From contig NC_080185.1 in assembly GCF_950295315.1 (NCBI RefSeq), positions 43,251,387 to 43,315,386 of the forward strand: a stretch of DNA of 64,000 nt. Direction: 5' to 3'. A program made the translations under genes and the position numbers. This document shows, one piece after another, positions 1-9,548 of this stretch. The notes under the pieces were generated by a model. That model searched no databases. It saw nothing but the letters and a program-made list of their open reading frames with translations, and was not told the DNA's origin. The stretch comes from Erinaceus europaeus. Its lineage: Eukaryota; Chordata; Mammalia; Eulipotyphla; Erinaceidae. Within the stretch, counting starts at the first letter, position 1. Every line of letters begins with the position of its first letter.

Positions 1-49
1 CCCAGGTTGCAAATTTTGCAAAAGAACCAATGGAGGTGGCCATCATTTG

Positions 50-232
50 GTTTGTGGCTCTAACCCAAGTGTCAACTGTGCCCCCAGTTGAGCTCAAACT
101 TTACCATGTGCAAGGACCAGGATTCAAATCCACCAGCAGCACATAGGAGCACCAGGCACAAGGAAAGCATCATGACATAATACAGAAGTGTTCTGTGCCT
201 CATATGCTCTCTGTCACTCAGTCTCTGTCTAA
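50..232 (+). mobile_element. SINE-B copy, degenerate
   Basis: The stretch around TTACCATGTGCAAGGACCAG matches the SINE-B head, and the box B region reads GATTCAAATCC. Its 3' end runs into the polypurine tract that follows. Confidence 0.6.
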
Positions 233-234
233 GA

Positions 235-716
235 AAAAAGAAGAAGGAGAAAGAGGAGGAGAGGGGAGGGGGAGGAGAGGGAGGAGGGGGAGGAGGGGGA
301 GGAGGGGAAGAATCCACTAGGAGTGATGGCAATTACACAAAGATCCTTTGAACATGGAGGTAGGAGGAGAAGGACAAGGTGGAGGAGGTGGGGATAGGGA
401 GAAAATAGGAGGGGAGGGGAGGGAGAAGAGGAAGTGGAGAAGTAGGAGAGGAGGAGAAGGGAGAGAAGGAGGAGAAAAAGGAGGAGAGGGAGTTGAAGGA
501 GGAAGGTGGAAGAGAAGGAGGACAAGAAGGAGAAGAAAGAGAGGAGGAGGGAGAGAAGGAAGAAGAGTAGAAGGAAGATGAAGAGAAGTAGAAGACAAGG
601 AAAAGGAAGAGGAAGGGAAGGAGGATGAGGAGGAGGCAGAGAGACAGAGAAGGGGAAGGAAGGGAAGAAGGAAAAGGAGGAAGGGAGGAGAACAGGAGAA
701 AGAGGAGGAGGAGAAA
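235..716. repeat. Polypurine (GGA/GAA)n tract, about 480 bp
   Basis: Almost every base on the plus strand is A or G, in irregular GGA, GGGGA and GAA units, with only a short mixed segment near 315-345. It lies in intron 6, so the IL13RA1 pre-mRNA would be UC-rich here. Open frames across it are low-complexity artefacts. Confidence 0.95.
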
Positions 717-900
717 TGTTTGCAACCTCTAAAGGGTCAGGCTGGAACTGACACCCTCTGCTTGCACCACTTTCTGCTCAGCACTCCACAGGGACCTCTG
801 TACCCAGCACATAGCAGACTCCAGCCACCCTAAATAGACACAAGACAGTGGCGGCTAACTCTTTCAACTGCCCACATACTCTCGGAAAAAGGAGCCAGCT
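717..900. other. Intron 6 sequence, unassigned
   Basis: Ordinary mixed-composition sequence between the polypurine tract and the L2 fragment. I recognise nothing in it. Confidence 0.5.
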
Positions 901-1290
901 AGCCAAGATTCCTGTCCTCCGCCCTGGTAAGCTTTCCTACAGCCTCTCTGGTGACACCAACTTCCTTTCAGTCTCTTCCAAGACCCAAGCTCATTCTTCC
1001 CTGTGGTTCCCTGCTCCCCCTTGGATCATCACACCGCTCGCCTCCCCTCATCACTCCAGTCTCCTCTCAAATGTCCTCCTCGCCACTGGCCTCGCTACAG
1101 GTGACCCGCCCTACCTAGGAGGGTCCAGAGCTCATTCTCTGTCATCACAAGCGGATCTTCTCCATAGCATTCCTTCTCTGAAATTAGCTGTCTGGCTTAC
1201 ATCTGTATGTTCTAGTGCTGGGAATTGTTCGTCGGGTCTCATGAGCATATAAAGGAAAGTCTGGCACAGAGGAGACATGTAATGAACTTT
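900..1290 (+). mobile_element. L2 LINE 3' fragment
   Basis: The order of CTCTCAAATGTCCTCCTC, CTCCATAGCATTCC and a late AAGTCTGGCACAGAG follows the L2 3' region (TCAAATGTCACC..., CTCCATAGCACTT..., AGTGCCTGGCACATAG). It is diverged, as expected for an ancient element. A 134-codon open frame here is not a gene. Confidence 0.6.
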
Positions 1291-1730
1291 TTCGGTCTTT
1301 TTCAGCAGCAGGTGGCGATGGTGACGGTGAAGGAGAAGAGCACAAGACTGGCAATGAGTGAGTTCCTGGGTCCATTTCCCAGCACTGTAAATGCCATAGG
1401 AACACTCTGGCCTCAGTATCTCCTTTCCTCTGTCTTAAGATATCAGATTCTGAACAGATGAATGAATGCATGATGATGTAAGGCACGGTTTGATCTTGTG
1501 CTTAATACTACCATTAACCTACCCACACACCTTCCTTCAGGCTCTAGTTTAGATGAGAAGTGTCTTCATTATCATCATCATTATCATCATCATGTGATGA
1601 GTCCAGGCACTCTGGTTCATATATCTGTCTAAAGACTGCACTGCAAGATAATTTGAATTATAGAAGGAGAAAAAAAACACCCAAGTAAGCACAGATATCT
1701 GAAAGGAAAACAGCAACTACAACAACTTAC
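1291..1730. other. Intron 6 next to exon 6, with a short (ATC)n run
   Basis: Starts directly after the exon 6 donor (GTAAGT at 1730-1725 on the minus strand). A run of ATTATCATC-type triplets lies at about 1567-1592. The rest is unassigned intronic sequence. Confidence 0.6.
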
Positions 1731-1882
1731 ATGGAACACGTTAGATGTATCAGATTGGGTGTTGTTGACTTCTATTTGGTAAGATAAGCAGCTTCTTTGA
1801 AAATTCTGTGGATTCTTCCATCTCACATACAAGTTGCCATTTTGGAAGAACAGACTTTTAATATGTGGAGGGCCGGGCTTCA
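1731..1882 (-). CDS. IL13RA1: IL13RA1 coding exon 6 (start of FnIII domain D3)
   Basis: Encodes residues 217 (second and third codon bases) to 267, opening with the linker KPGPPHIKSL, then NLYVRWKNPQNF and VNNTQSDTSNVFH. This matches human KPDPPHIKNL and NVFYV in the third fibronectin-III domain, which is membrane-proximal and contributes to cytokine binding. The acceptor is GACTCTCAG; the donor GTAAGT follows CAT directly, leaving phase 0. NNT at 256-258 is an N-glycosylation sequon, and W238 and C248 are conserved as I recall the family. The open frame continues past the donor into intron sequence that does not resemble the receptor, which supports this exon end. Confidence 0.96.
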
Positions 1883-2099
1883 CTGAGAGTCAGAAAGAGA
1901 TGAATGTGCATTAGTTTCCAGAATTTATTGACACAGGGATGAAACAATAGTGATGGTCACAATGTTACACTGCAATACAGCTGACTGCTTTTAATAGCCT
2001 TATGTGGTCATATATAAAACTTTAGATGCTTTATATGTGATTAGTGTAGAGAGCTTATTTTATTTCATTTCAATATTTCCTTTGCTTATTTTAGTGAGT

Positions 2100-2262
2100 T
2101 ACAGAGAAAAAGATAGAGAAAGAGAGAGAGAGAGGGAGAAAGAGAGAGAGAGAGATGGAGAGAGAGAGAGACTTACTGTGGCACTGAGGATTGAACCTGT
2201 GATCTCAGAGTCTCAGGCATGAAAGTCTTTTGCAAAGCCACTATGCTGCGTCCCCAGTCCAA
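2100..2262 (-). mobile_element. SINE-C copy with internal (GA)n
   Basis: Reading the minus strand, the head contains the AGCATAGTGGCTTTGC and GACTTTCATGCCTGAGAC region. Its CT-rich body has expanded into a GA run at about 2110-2172 on the plus strand. Confidence 0.8.
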
Positions 2263-2410
2263 GAGCTTACGTTAAATGGTCTAGTAAAATGGACTTAAGG
2301 ACCATCTTGAGGAGGTGAATCAGACAGATAACCATGAACTCTGTCCTGTACCTAGTTAGAAGACAGCCTACATAGAATCAAGACATGCTCACATATAGGA
2401 AATAAAATTC

Positions 2411-2690
2411 GGGGCTGGTCAGTGGCACACACATTACCATGTGCTACTACCTGAGTTTGAGACCCCACTCCCCACCTGCAGGAAGGAAGCTTCATGAGTG
2501 GTAAAGCAGGTCTACAGGTGGCTTTCTTCCTCTCTATCTCCCCCTCCCCTCTCAGTTTCTATCTGTCCTACCAAATACAAATCGAAAAAAGAGAGAAAGA
2601 AAGAGGGGAAAAAACTGGCTTTCGGGAATTGTGGATTTATATGTAGTGCCAACACTGAGTCCCAGCAATAACCCTGGTGGTAATAAATAA
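2411..2690 (+). mobile_element. SINE-B/A type copy with 3' module
   Basis: Contains CATTACCATGTGC, CCCCACCTGCAGG, a GTGGTAAAGCAGGTCTACAG body and a 3' module ending in AATAACCCTGGTGG, then an AATAAATAAG tail. Confidence 0.8.
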
Positions 2691-2795
2691 GTTAATTCAT
2701 TAAATTCTTGAGTTCAGATGTGCCTCTTCCCAATGGCTCAAAAGAGGAAAGTGTCCCCAGCTGTCACTTGTGCCAATCAATGACCACAATGGAAA

Positions 2796-2995
2796 CACGA
2801 GACTCAGGGTAATACACCCAGTAAAGTACACACATTACCATTCCCAAGGACCTGGGTCTAAGCTCCTGGTCCCTACCTGCAGAGGGGAAGCTTCACAAGT
2901 GGTGACACAGAGTTACAGGTATCTCTCTTTCCTCTCTAACTCCCCTTTACCTGTCAACTTCTTCATGTATCTGTGTATTGAATAAAATATGAAAA
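2796..2995 (+). mobile_element. SINE-B copy
   Basis: Contains CACACATTACCATT, AAGGACCTGGGTC and GGGGAAGCTTCACAAGTGG, followed by a T/C-rich body. The 3' end merges into a G-rich minisatellite. Confidence 0.8.
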
Positions 2996-2997
2996 GA

Positions 2998-3210
2998 CGG
3001 AGAGGGGAGGGGAGGGGGAGGGGAGGGGGAGGGGAGGGGGAGGGGAGGAGGGAGCGGAGGGGAGGGGAGGGGCGGGGAGGGGCGAGGTGAGGTGAGGTGA
3101 GGCAAGGTGAGGCGGGGCGGGGCGAGGTGAGGTGAGGTGAGGCAAGGTGAGGCGGGGCGGGGCGAGGCGGAGCAGGGCGGGGCAGGGCGAGGCAGGGAGA
3201 GGAGAGGCAT
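2998..3210. repeat. G-rich minisatellite (GGGGA)n then (GGTGA)n / (GGGGC)n
   Basis: Plus strand runs of 3-5 G separated by single A, C or AGGTGA units for about 210 bp. The second part shows a longer period: a block with GGTGAGGTGAGGTGAGGC is repeated around 3085-3120 and 3125-3160. The run spacing fits many possible G-quadruplexes. It lies in intron 5. Confidence 0.95.
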
Positions 3211-3436
3211 GAAGTTTGTCTCTGGCGCCTCCTACAACATGGATGAATCTCAAAGACATCACACTAAATGTCACCAAAGAACAATGACTTCAAGGTTCCA
3301 TTCTTGTAGTCTAACTTCAGTAGTCAAAACCAGAAAATACAGAGATGGCACCCAAGGGCTAGGGAAGGGCAGAAGGGGGATTTGCTTTCAGTGGACACAG
3401 GGTTTCAGTTTTACCAGATGAAAACAATTCTAAAGG

Positions 3437-3530
3437 GGGCCAGGAGGTGACTCACTTACTAGAATGCACATGCTACCATGTGCAAGGACCAGGGTTCAAG
3501 TCCCCAGTTCCCTTCCAGAAAGAACAGGGA
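3437..3530 (+). mobile_element. SINE-B head, truncated
   Basis: Contains CATGCTACCATGTGCAAGG and GGGTTCAAGTCCCC, then loses similarity. Confidence 0.65.
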
Positions 3531-3669
3531 TGAGTTTTACAAGACAGGCCCATTAAGGACCATCTGCTAAGCAAGGACAGTGGGGAAGGGGAGGGAACAG
3601 AGAAGAGACTGAGGACTGATTCCCCCCACCTGGAAAGCTGCCTTTGCTCTGTGGTTAGCCTACACATCC

Positions 3670-3920
3670 ATAACTATATGAAAGGGTGATAGATGATCTC
3701 ATGAAAAAGACTCTCGGGCTCTGGGAAAAATAAGATTGCTAAGGGAGGGAAGGAAGGTGGGAGGGGTGGGAGAAGGGGACCCAATCTGATCACGGGAAGG
3801 AAACCAGAGCTTTGCTGGCAGGTAGAGAGGAGCTAACACGTGTACTGATGCCGCACTGAGGAACTTTATCCAGTGCTGTCTAACAATGGTATACCAATAA
3901 AATTTTAATTACAAAAATGA
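3670..3920 (+). mobile_element. Probable L1 3' end
   Basis: Starts near GATGATCTCATGAAAAAGAC and ends at an AATAAA box in ACCAATAAAATTTTAATTAC, like other L1 3' ends in this window. Similarity is loose. Confidence 0.4.
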
Positions 3921-4070
3921 GTCATTTTTAACAGAAAGGGGTGCTAAATAACTCTGTGTCCACAGACAATGGGAGCTGGTGCTAATTCCTAGTTAATTTG
4001 CCTATAAATCTTCGGCCTGCCACTTAGCCAGAACTGGAGCTCCCAGCTAGGATATTATAATACACAAATA

Positions 4071-4072
<2 letters not shown>

Positions 4073-4120
<48 letters not shown>

Positions 4121-4125
4121 GTGTA
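4073..4125. repeat. (TG)n microsatellite
   Basis: About 26 TG units with one CG interruption near the right end. Confidence 0.97.
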
Positions 4126-4154
4126 GAGAAAAACGGGATCTCAAGCAGAGATAT

Positions 4155-4468
4155 TTATAGAGGTTTATTTATTTTATTTTACAACACTGAGAGAAATAAA
4201 GAAGGGGAGATAGAGAGGTAGAGAGAAAAAAAAAGACTCCTGTAGTATGTGCTGGGTTCAAGCCCCTACTCCCCATCTGCTGGGGGAAAGGAAGTCAGGA
4301 GAGATAGAGTGAAGCTGCAGGTCTCTCTCCTCTGTTTCTCAGTTATAGCAAAAAAAAAAAAAAAAAAGCACAAAGAAGAAAAAGGAAGACAAATAGCTAC
4401 CATGAAAGGTAGAGCTGGATAGGCACAAAACCCCAGCAATCAGGCTGGTGGAAATAAAGAAATAAATG
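4155..4468 (+). mobile_element. SINE-B copy next to an inverted SINE tail
   Basis: From about 4237 the plus strand shows GGTTCAAGCCCCTACTCCCC and a SINE-B body, an A18 run, and the 3' module ending in AAATAAAGAAATAAATG. The preceding 80 bases look like a SINE body in the opposite direction, so two copies are fused. Confidence 0.65.
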
Positions 4469-4652
4469 AATACCACAGATAGACAAAGATTAAAATTTCA
4501 GAGAATTTATCAAGGAGATATCTATAAACAGCCCATGTTTTCCTGTGTAGGGTCATCACAGCAAAATCATCGTTATCATGCATTAATTAGTAGTACCGAT
4601 TTTTCAAAATCCACAACCCTTTTTATCTACACCGGCAGAAAAAAAAACTTAC

Positions 4653-4825
4653 CATGAGATGACGGGGTCACTATACTGTAGGATGGTCTGATTTTTCCTG
4701 CATTATCCTTAACCATGATTTGGACATTGAGATCATTCTCTTTAGTCACCACAAAGGAGCAACCGAAGTACTGACCTTCTCTACAGAAGTTTTGACATTG
4801 AAGGATACTACCTAGACTTTCATAC
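4653..4825 (-). CDS. IL13RA1: IL13RA1 coding exon 5 (second half of FnIII domain D2)
   Basis: Encodes the last base of W159 and residues 160-216 plus one base. Recognisable blocks are REGQYFGCSF (174-183) and VQIMVKDNAGKI (193-204), which match the human receptor, followed by PSYSIVTPSSH. C169 and C181 are the second cysteine pair of the cytokine-receptor module. Two oddities: the segment between TK (186-187) and VQIM is five residues shorter than in human as I remember it (TKENDLN against TKVKDSSFEQHS), and residue 173 is cysteine where human has phenylalanine. The acceptor is TCTTGTAG and the donor GTAAGT; the frame is intact, so the gap is an in-frame loss and not decay. Confidence 0.95.
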
Positions 4826-4943
4826 CTACAAGATAAAATGAGACGGCATTCTGTATGATTCTGAATGAGACATTTAAGGGGGGAGGAGGAGGAAAGTGTG
4901 GTGTGTGTATGTGTGTGTGTGTGTGTCTACATATACATATTTT

Positions 4944-5232
4944 TTTAATTTTTTTAATATTTATTTTATTTATTTATTCCCTTTTGTTGCCCTTGTTGTT
5001 TTATTGTTGTAGTTATTATTGTTGTTGTCATTGTTGGATAGGACAGAAAGAAATGGAGAGAGGAGGGGAAGACAGAGAGGAGGAGAGAAAGATAGACACC
5101 TGCAGACCTGCTTCACCGCCTGTGAAGCGACTCCCCTGCAGGTGGGGAGCCGGGGTTCGAACCGGGATCCTTATGCCGGTCCTTGTGCTTTGCACCACCT
5201 GCGCTTAACCCGCTGCGCTACAGCCCGACTCC
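4944..5232 (-). mobile_element. SINE-A, full length, with target-site duplication
   Basis: Complete copy; on the minus strand box B reads GGTTCGAACCCCGGCT. A direct repeat CTACATATACATATTTT flanks it at 4927-4943 and 5233-5249, so it is a recent insertion. Confidence 0.95.
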
Positions 5233-5244
5233 CTACATATACAT

Positions 5245-5418
5245 ATTTTAATGACAGAGAAACTGAGAGGGAAGTGAGAGATAGGGAGAAAGAGAGACAG
5301 AGAGGCACTTACAGCACCTTTGCTGGTCATAAAACTCCCCTCCTGCGGGTGGGGTCTGAGGGCTTGAACTTGCGTCTTTGTGAACTATAATATGTAAACT
5401 CTACAAATGCCTGGCCCA
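5245..5418 (-). mobile_element. SINE-B copy
   Basis: Minus-strand SINE-B with GAGGGGAGTTTTATGACC in place of the usual GGAAGCTTCACAAG body. It abuts the younger SINE-A. Confidence 0.75.
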
Positions 5419-5477
5419 TCGAATTTTTCTAATGAATGAAGGTGGGTTTAAGACAGCATTTACAGTAAGACAAGATA

Positions 5478-5653
5478 GGTTTTTTTTTTTCTCTCTTTCT
5501 TTCTTTCTTGACATAGAGAGGCAGAGAAACAGAGAGTGATAGACATCACAGCACCACAGTTGCTTTCAATATTGTGGGGGGCTGGCCTTGAACCTGAGTC
5601 CCGCACATAGCAAAGCAGTGCACTATCCAAGTGAGAGTTATTTCATTGGCCCA
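5478..5653 (-). mobile_element. SINE-E copy
   Basis: Minus strand shows the GAAATAACTCTCACTTGGATAG head and a long T/C tail. Confidence 0.75.
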
Positions 5654-6015
5654 AGATATATATATATTAAGCCTAGTTCATCATGTAGCTCCATTTTGCA
5701 CTTTAGGAAGAAAGAGAATATTCCCATCAAATAAATAGTGGCACTTTTTGATAGTTACAGAACTTGTAGAGGTCCTGCCTCTTCCCGCTCTTGTGAAAGG
5801 AAAGCTGGTAGGGAGCTAGGACTAAGCTTTGTGCTTCTTGAAACTGTTTCATCTACTCAAACCCCAAGCTTTGCTCTGGTTCCTCTACCTGCTCCTTCCT
5901 TGTTTTCTTGTTGTGTGTCCCCTTTCTTTCCTTCTCACAAGTGTCCCCCCAAATCCTGGCATTCTGCATAGTCCTATTTCTTTGATTCCACAACATTTGC
6001 AGTGAGGGGAGGCTA
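5654..6015. other. Intron 4 sequence, unassigned
   Basis: Contains an (AT)n run near 5655-5668 and mixed sequence with a C/T-rich stretch at 5878-5955. I recognise nothing here. Confidence 0.4.
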
Positions 6016-6290
6016 AGGGTTTACAGTCCAGTTGCTGACACATGGGAACAATTTCTCACCTCCACGATAATGCATGTGGAGAACACTCTCACCCCCGACC
6101 TAGGTCCTTTTCCACTATCATGCACCAGGACCCCAAAGCCCTTTCCATCCCCTTCCTTCTTCTCCTCCTTACCCGGAGTCTTTTGCTTTGGTGCAGTCCA
6201 CCACCCCCAGTCCAAGTTTCACTTTGTGTTTTCCCTTTCTGTCCTTGTTTTTAAGTTCCACCTCTAAGTGAGATCATCTAGTATTTATCT
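6016..6290 (-). mobile_element. L1 3' end, minus orientation
   Basis: It is the reverse complement of the segment at about 19150-19400, for example GGTGGTGGACTGCACCAAAGC here against the AAACTTGGAGTGGG context there. It lies head to head with a plus-strand L1 piece. Confidence 0.7.
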
Positions 6291-6309
6291 CACTTAAAAC
6301 AAGTCCGTC

Positions 6310-6380
6310 AAGAGCCATCCAATATCCACACAATGGAATACTACTCAGCTGTTAAAAATGATGAAGCCCTTACTATTTGT
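6310..6380 (+). mobile_element. L1 3' fragment, plus orientation
   Basis: ACAATGGAATACTACTCAGC followed by TGTTAAAAATGATGAA is the widely conserved L1 3' segment. Confidence 0.75.
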
Positions 6381-6720
6381 TACTGTCCCTTCAGTTACTC
6401 TCAGTTTATCAATTTCATCCATTGCCTAGAATTTCTAGTCTAGGAATGCCTAGTCCTGATTTGTTTCCTTGGAGTTAGTCCCAAATTTCTAACTGCTCAA
6501 CTGGAGTGTTCCACTCTCAAGTTCACCATGGGAAAACATGTGTCCCAGCTTCCCTGTCAAAATGTCTTTTCTTCTAACTGCCCGTTTCCATCCACTAGCG
6601 CTCAGTTTTCTTTGGAATCCTCCTTTAGACCCTTTGCAGTCTTCTCTCCATTTCCCTATGCTCTGTCCACCATATTCTGTATTATCTCCTTTTGCAATGC
6701 TTTATTGGATTCTCCCCTTC
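6381..6720. other. Intron 4 sequence, unassigned
   Basis: T/C-rich mixed sequence that may belong to the same rearranged L1, but I cannot show it. Confidence 0.35.
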
Positions 6721-6721
6721 T

Positions 6722-6747
6722 TTCAATTTTATTTATTTAAAGTGAAA

Positions 6748-6790
<43 letters not shown>

Positions 6791-6909
6791 GGAGAGCCAT
6801 CAGAGCAATGCTCAGGTCTGACTTCTGGTGGTGCTAGGGATTGAACCTGGGACCTCAGAGCCTCAAGCCTGAAAGTCTTTTGAAGAACCACTATGATGTT
6901 TCCCTAGCC
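6722..6909 (-). mobile_element. SINE-C copy with (GT)n(GA)n
   Basis: Minus-strand SINE-C whose tail has expanded into GT then GA repeats at about 6748-6794. Confidence 0.85.
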
Positions 6910-7310
6910 CTGGTTCTCCCTGGGACAGTCCCATTATCCCCAGCCTGCTGCAGGCCCTAGTCACTTTGGGGTCCAGCTCCTCTCCATATTGACTCCACCT
7001 GTCTTCAGTTCCACTACTAGATCAAGGTTTGTATATGCAGTAATAACTTTCTTTTTGTTTCATTCTCCTATATACCTTTAAATGTTGTCGACGGCCAGAG
7101 TTGCTAATGTCATTTTATTTCCCAAGTCAAAACTCCTGACACATGCCTTTCCCCAGCAATCACTGGCGCCTTGCCCAGTGCTGCCAGACAGAAATGTGCT
7201 CATTACGCTTTTGCATCTTGGCTATCACAGAACTGTCTTTTGTATTAACTAGCAGGAGTCAGTCAACCCTTACACCACCAGCCACAGTGGATATTGTGTA
7301 AGTATGATGC
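6910..7310. other. Intron 4 sequence, unassigned
   Basis: Mixed-composition DNA with no match I can defend. Confidence 0.4.
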
Positions 7311-7384
7311 AAAGGAAGGAAGGAAGGAAGGAAGGAAGGAAGGAAGGAAGGAAGGAAGGAAGGAAGGAAGGTAGGAAGGAAGGA
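7311..7384. repeat. (GGAA)n microsatellite
   Basis: About 18 tetranucleotide units with one T substitution near the right end. Confidence 0.97.
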
Positions 7385-7456
7385 TTTCGAAAAGGAACCA
7401 GCAGTGAGGCATCACAACTCCTTCCTTGACTTGTCACTTGAGAACCTGTAGTGATT

Positions 7457-7610
7457 TTGCAAAGATTTATTTAGTATTTTATTTATATCTGAGAAACATA
7501 CACAGAGAGAGAACACCACAGCATCACTCTGGCACATGCAGTGCCAGGGACTGATTTCTGGATCTCATGCTTGAATGTCCAATGCTTGATCCACCTTCTG
7601 GACCGCTGCC
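7457..7610 (-). mobile_element. SINE-D copy
   Basis: Minus strand carries the GGATCAAGCATTGGACATTC head and an AAATAAA-rich tail. Confidence 0.8.
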
Positions 7611-7617
7611 TGCATCT

Positions 7618-7775
7618 AATTAATTATGTATTTATTTAGAGAAATAAAGCCAGAGAGAGAAAGAAAGTAAAAGAGATTAAAGAGAGAGAGATCATAGCTG
7701 CCTTCAATGCAGTGGAGGCCAGGCTTGAACCTGGGTTGTGCATTTGAGCTCTTTCACCAATCCAATTGGTACCAA
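7618..7775 (-). mobile_element. SINE-E copy
   Basis: Minus strand shows GGTGAAAGAGCTCAAATGC and the GCCTCCACTGCATTGAAGGC body. Confidence 0.75.
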
Positions 7776-7905
7776 TTTAAAGAGAAAATTGCTCAAACCC
7801 ACTCCCAGAAAACCTGAGGCTCTGTCCAGACTGGGGCAATCAGCATTTTGAGAGCAGCTTAGCAGGGGCTTCTTCTAATGCAAATCAGGTTTCACAAAGC
7901 TCATA

Positions 7906-8100
7906 TAGGGGCCTGGTGGTGACACACCTGTCAAGTGTACATATTGTAGTGCACAAGGACCTGGGTTCAGGCCCAGGGGGGAAGCTTCACAAATGATGAA
8001 GCAGCACTGAAGGTTTCTCTCTCTCTCTCTCTATCCCTCCTTCCCTCTTCCCCCTCAATTTCTCCCAGTCTCTATCAACAATAAAAATATTAAAACTATT
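7906..8100 (+). mobile_element. SINE-B copy
   Basis: GGTGACACACCTGTCAAGTG head, GGGGAAGCTTCACAAATG body, (CT)n and an AATAAAAATATT tail. Confidence 0.85.
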
Positions 8101-8119
8101 TTTGAAAAACCTCCTATCT

Positions 8120-8395
8120 GGGGGCTGGGGCAGTGGTGCACCTGATTAAGTATCCAAACTACCATGTGAAAGGACCTGCATTCGAGTCCCCACTGCCCAC
8201 CTACAGGGGATGTTTCACAGGAGGTGAAGCAGGTCTGCAGGTTTCTCTCTCTCTCTCTCTTTCCCTTTTCCTCTCAATTTCTATTTGTCCTATCTAACAA
8301 AAAAGGAATAAATGGCTGTTAGGAGCAATGAATTCATACTGCTAACAATGAACCCCAGCGATAGCTTTGGTGGCAATAAAGAGAAAAGCAAAGGT
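8120..8395 (+). mobile_element. SINE-B copy with 3' module
   Basis: GTGGTGCACCTGATTAAG head, full body, then the 3' module with AGCAATGAATTCATAC and a GGTGGCAATAAAGAG end. Confidence 0.85.
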
Positions 8396-8528
8396 AGTTT
8401 CTTCAACAAACAACTGTATATCCACATAAAAAACTAAAGCTAGTCAGGAGTTTTATACTCATGGTTAACAGACCTAAATGTAAAAGTACAAAACTGTAAA
8501 GCTCTAGGAAGGTTAACAAGAGAAAAAC

Positions 8529-8815
8529 TGGGGGGGGGGGGAGACGGGCAGTAATGCAGCAGGTTAAACGCACAAGGCGCAAAGCCCAAGCACCAATGTA
8601 AGAATGCCGGTTCGAGACCCCGGTCCCCCACCTGCAGGGGGTCACTTCACAAGTGGTGAAGCAGGTCTGTAGGTGTCTGTCTTTCTCTCCCCGTCTCCCT
8701 TCTTCTCTTCAATTTCTCTCTGTCATATCCAACAACAATAAAAGCAATGACAACAACAATAATAATGACAACAACAAGAGTAACAACAAGGGCAACAAAA
8801 TGGGAAAAAAAGGGA
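8529..8815 (+). mobile_element. SINE-A copy
   Basis: GGTTAAACGCACAAGGCGC head, GGTTCGAGACCC box B, and a tail of AACAACAATAATAATGAC units. Confidence 0.9.
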
Positions 8816-8944
8816 AACTATACCAGCAAAGACATAGTCTCTAAAAGATATTATGGGAGAGATCCATCAAAGCAAAAAATGTCTGCTCTGCCAAAGATAT
8901 TATCAAGAGAAGGGAAGGACAAGCTCAAACTTGGCAAAGGTTCT

Positions 8945-9010
8945 GAAGTCCCAGGTTTAATCCCTCTCACCACAGTAAGTCAGAGCTAAACAGTGCTCTG
9001 GTGTTAATCT
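8945..9010 (+). mobile_element. SINE-C 3' remnant
   Basis: CCCAGGTTTAATCCC followed by CAGAGCTAAACAGTGCTCTG is the 3' half of SINE-C. Confidence 0.6.
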
Positions 9011-9024
9011 TTCTTCCCATGCTC

Positions 9025-9130
9025 TGGATTTTGATTCTTCTAATAAGTGTACAGTGATGTATATTTGTTGCTTTAATTTGCATTTTCTGATAACATATGT
9101 AGTAGGGCATCTCTTCACCTTTCTATATAT
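9025..9130 (-). mobile_element. Old L1 fragment
   Basis: Plus strand reads TTGTTGCTTTAATTTGCATT and then GCATCTCTTCACC, the antisense of a common 3' region of older mammalian L1. Confidence 0.65.
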
Positions 9131-9224
9131 CATTAAAATAAAATAATACTCTTTTTAAATGAAAGAAAGTTCTTGATTCTTAAGAGATGGAGGCAATTAC
9201 AGAAATTACATGAAAGTCATTTTG

Positions 9225-9452
9225 CCTGTCTCTGGAAGTATGTCAATGCCCATGTTCAGTGGGGAAGCAATTACAGAAGCCAGACCTTCTACCTTCTGCA
9301 CCCCATAATGACCCTAGGTCTATACTTCCAGAGGGTTAAAGAACAGGAAAGCTATCAGGGGAGGGGATGGGATATGGAGTTCTGGTGGTGGGATTTGTAC
9401 ATCTCTTATCCTATGGTCTTGTCACTATTTCCATTTTATAAATAAAAATCTT
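9225..9452 (+). mobile_element. L1-3'-UTR-like repeat, 5' truncated
   Basis: Shares CCATGTTCAGTGGGGAAGCA, ATACTTCCAGAGGGTTAAAG and the ATAAATAAAAATC end with the longer copies at 20310, 36514 and 60025. Confidence 0.85.
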
Positions 9453-9548
9453 AAAAAAGAGAGATGGTACATAAGGTTTCCCCCTCCCCCTTTTACTAGT
9501 GGTGTGGGGTCCTATAATTCATGAGTAAAAGTCTTTTAAAAACTAAGT

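Noticed and set aside
229..725. Long open frames rich in Ser, Leu and Pro or in Arg, Glu and Gly
   Set aside because: Six-frame artefacts of the polypurine tract. The same applies to frames at 50319-50618, 22947-23249 and 32313-32627.
1..1730. IL13RA1 exon 7
   Set aside because: No minus-strand segment encodes the next part of D3 (human QEAKCENPEF region). It must lie left of the window.
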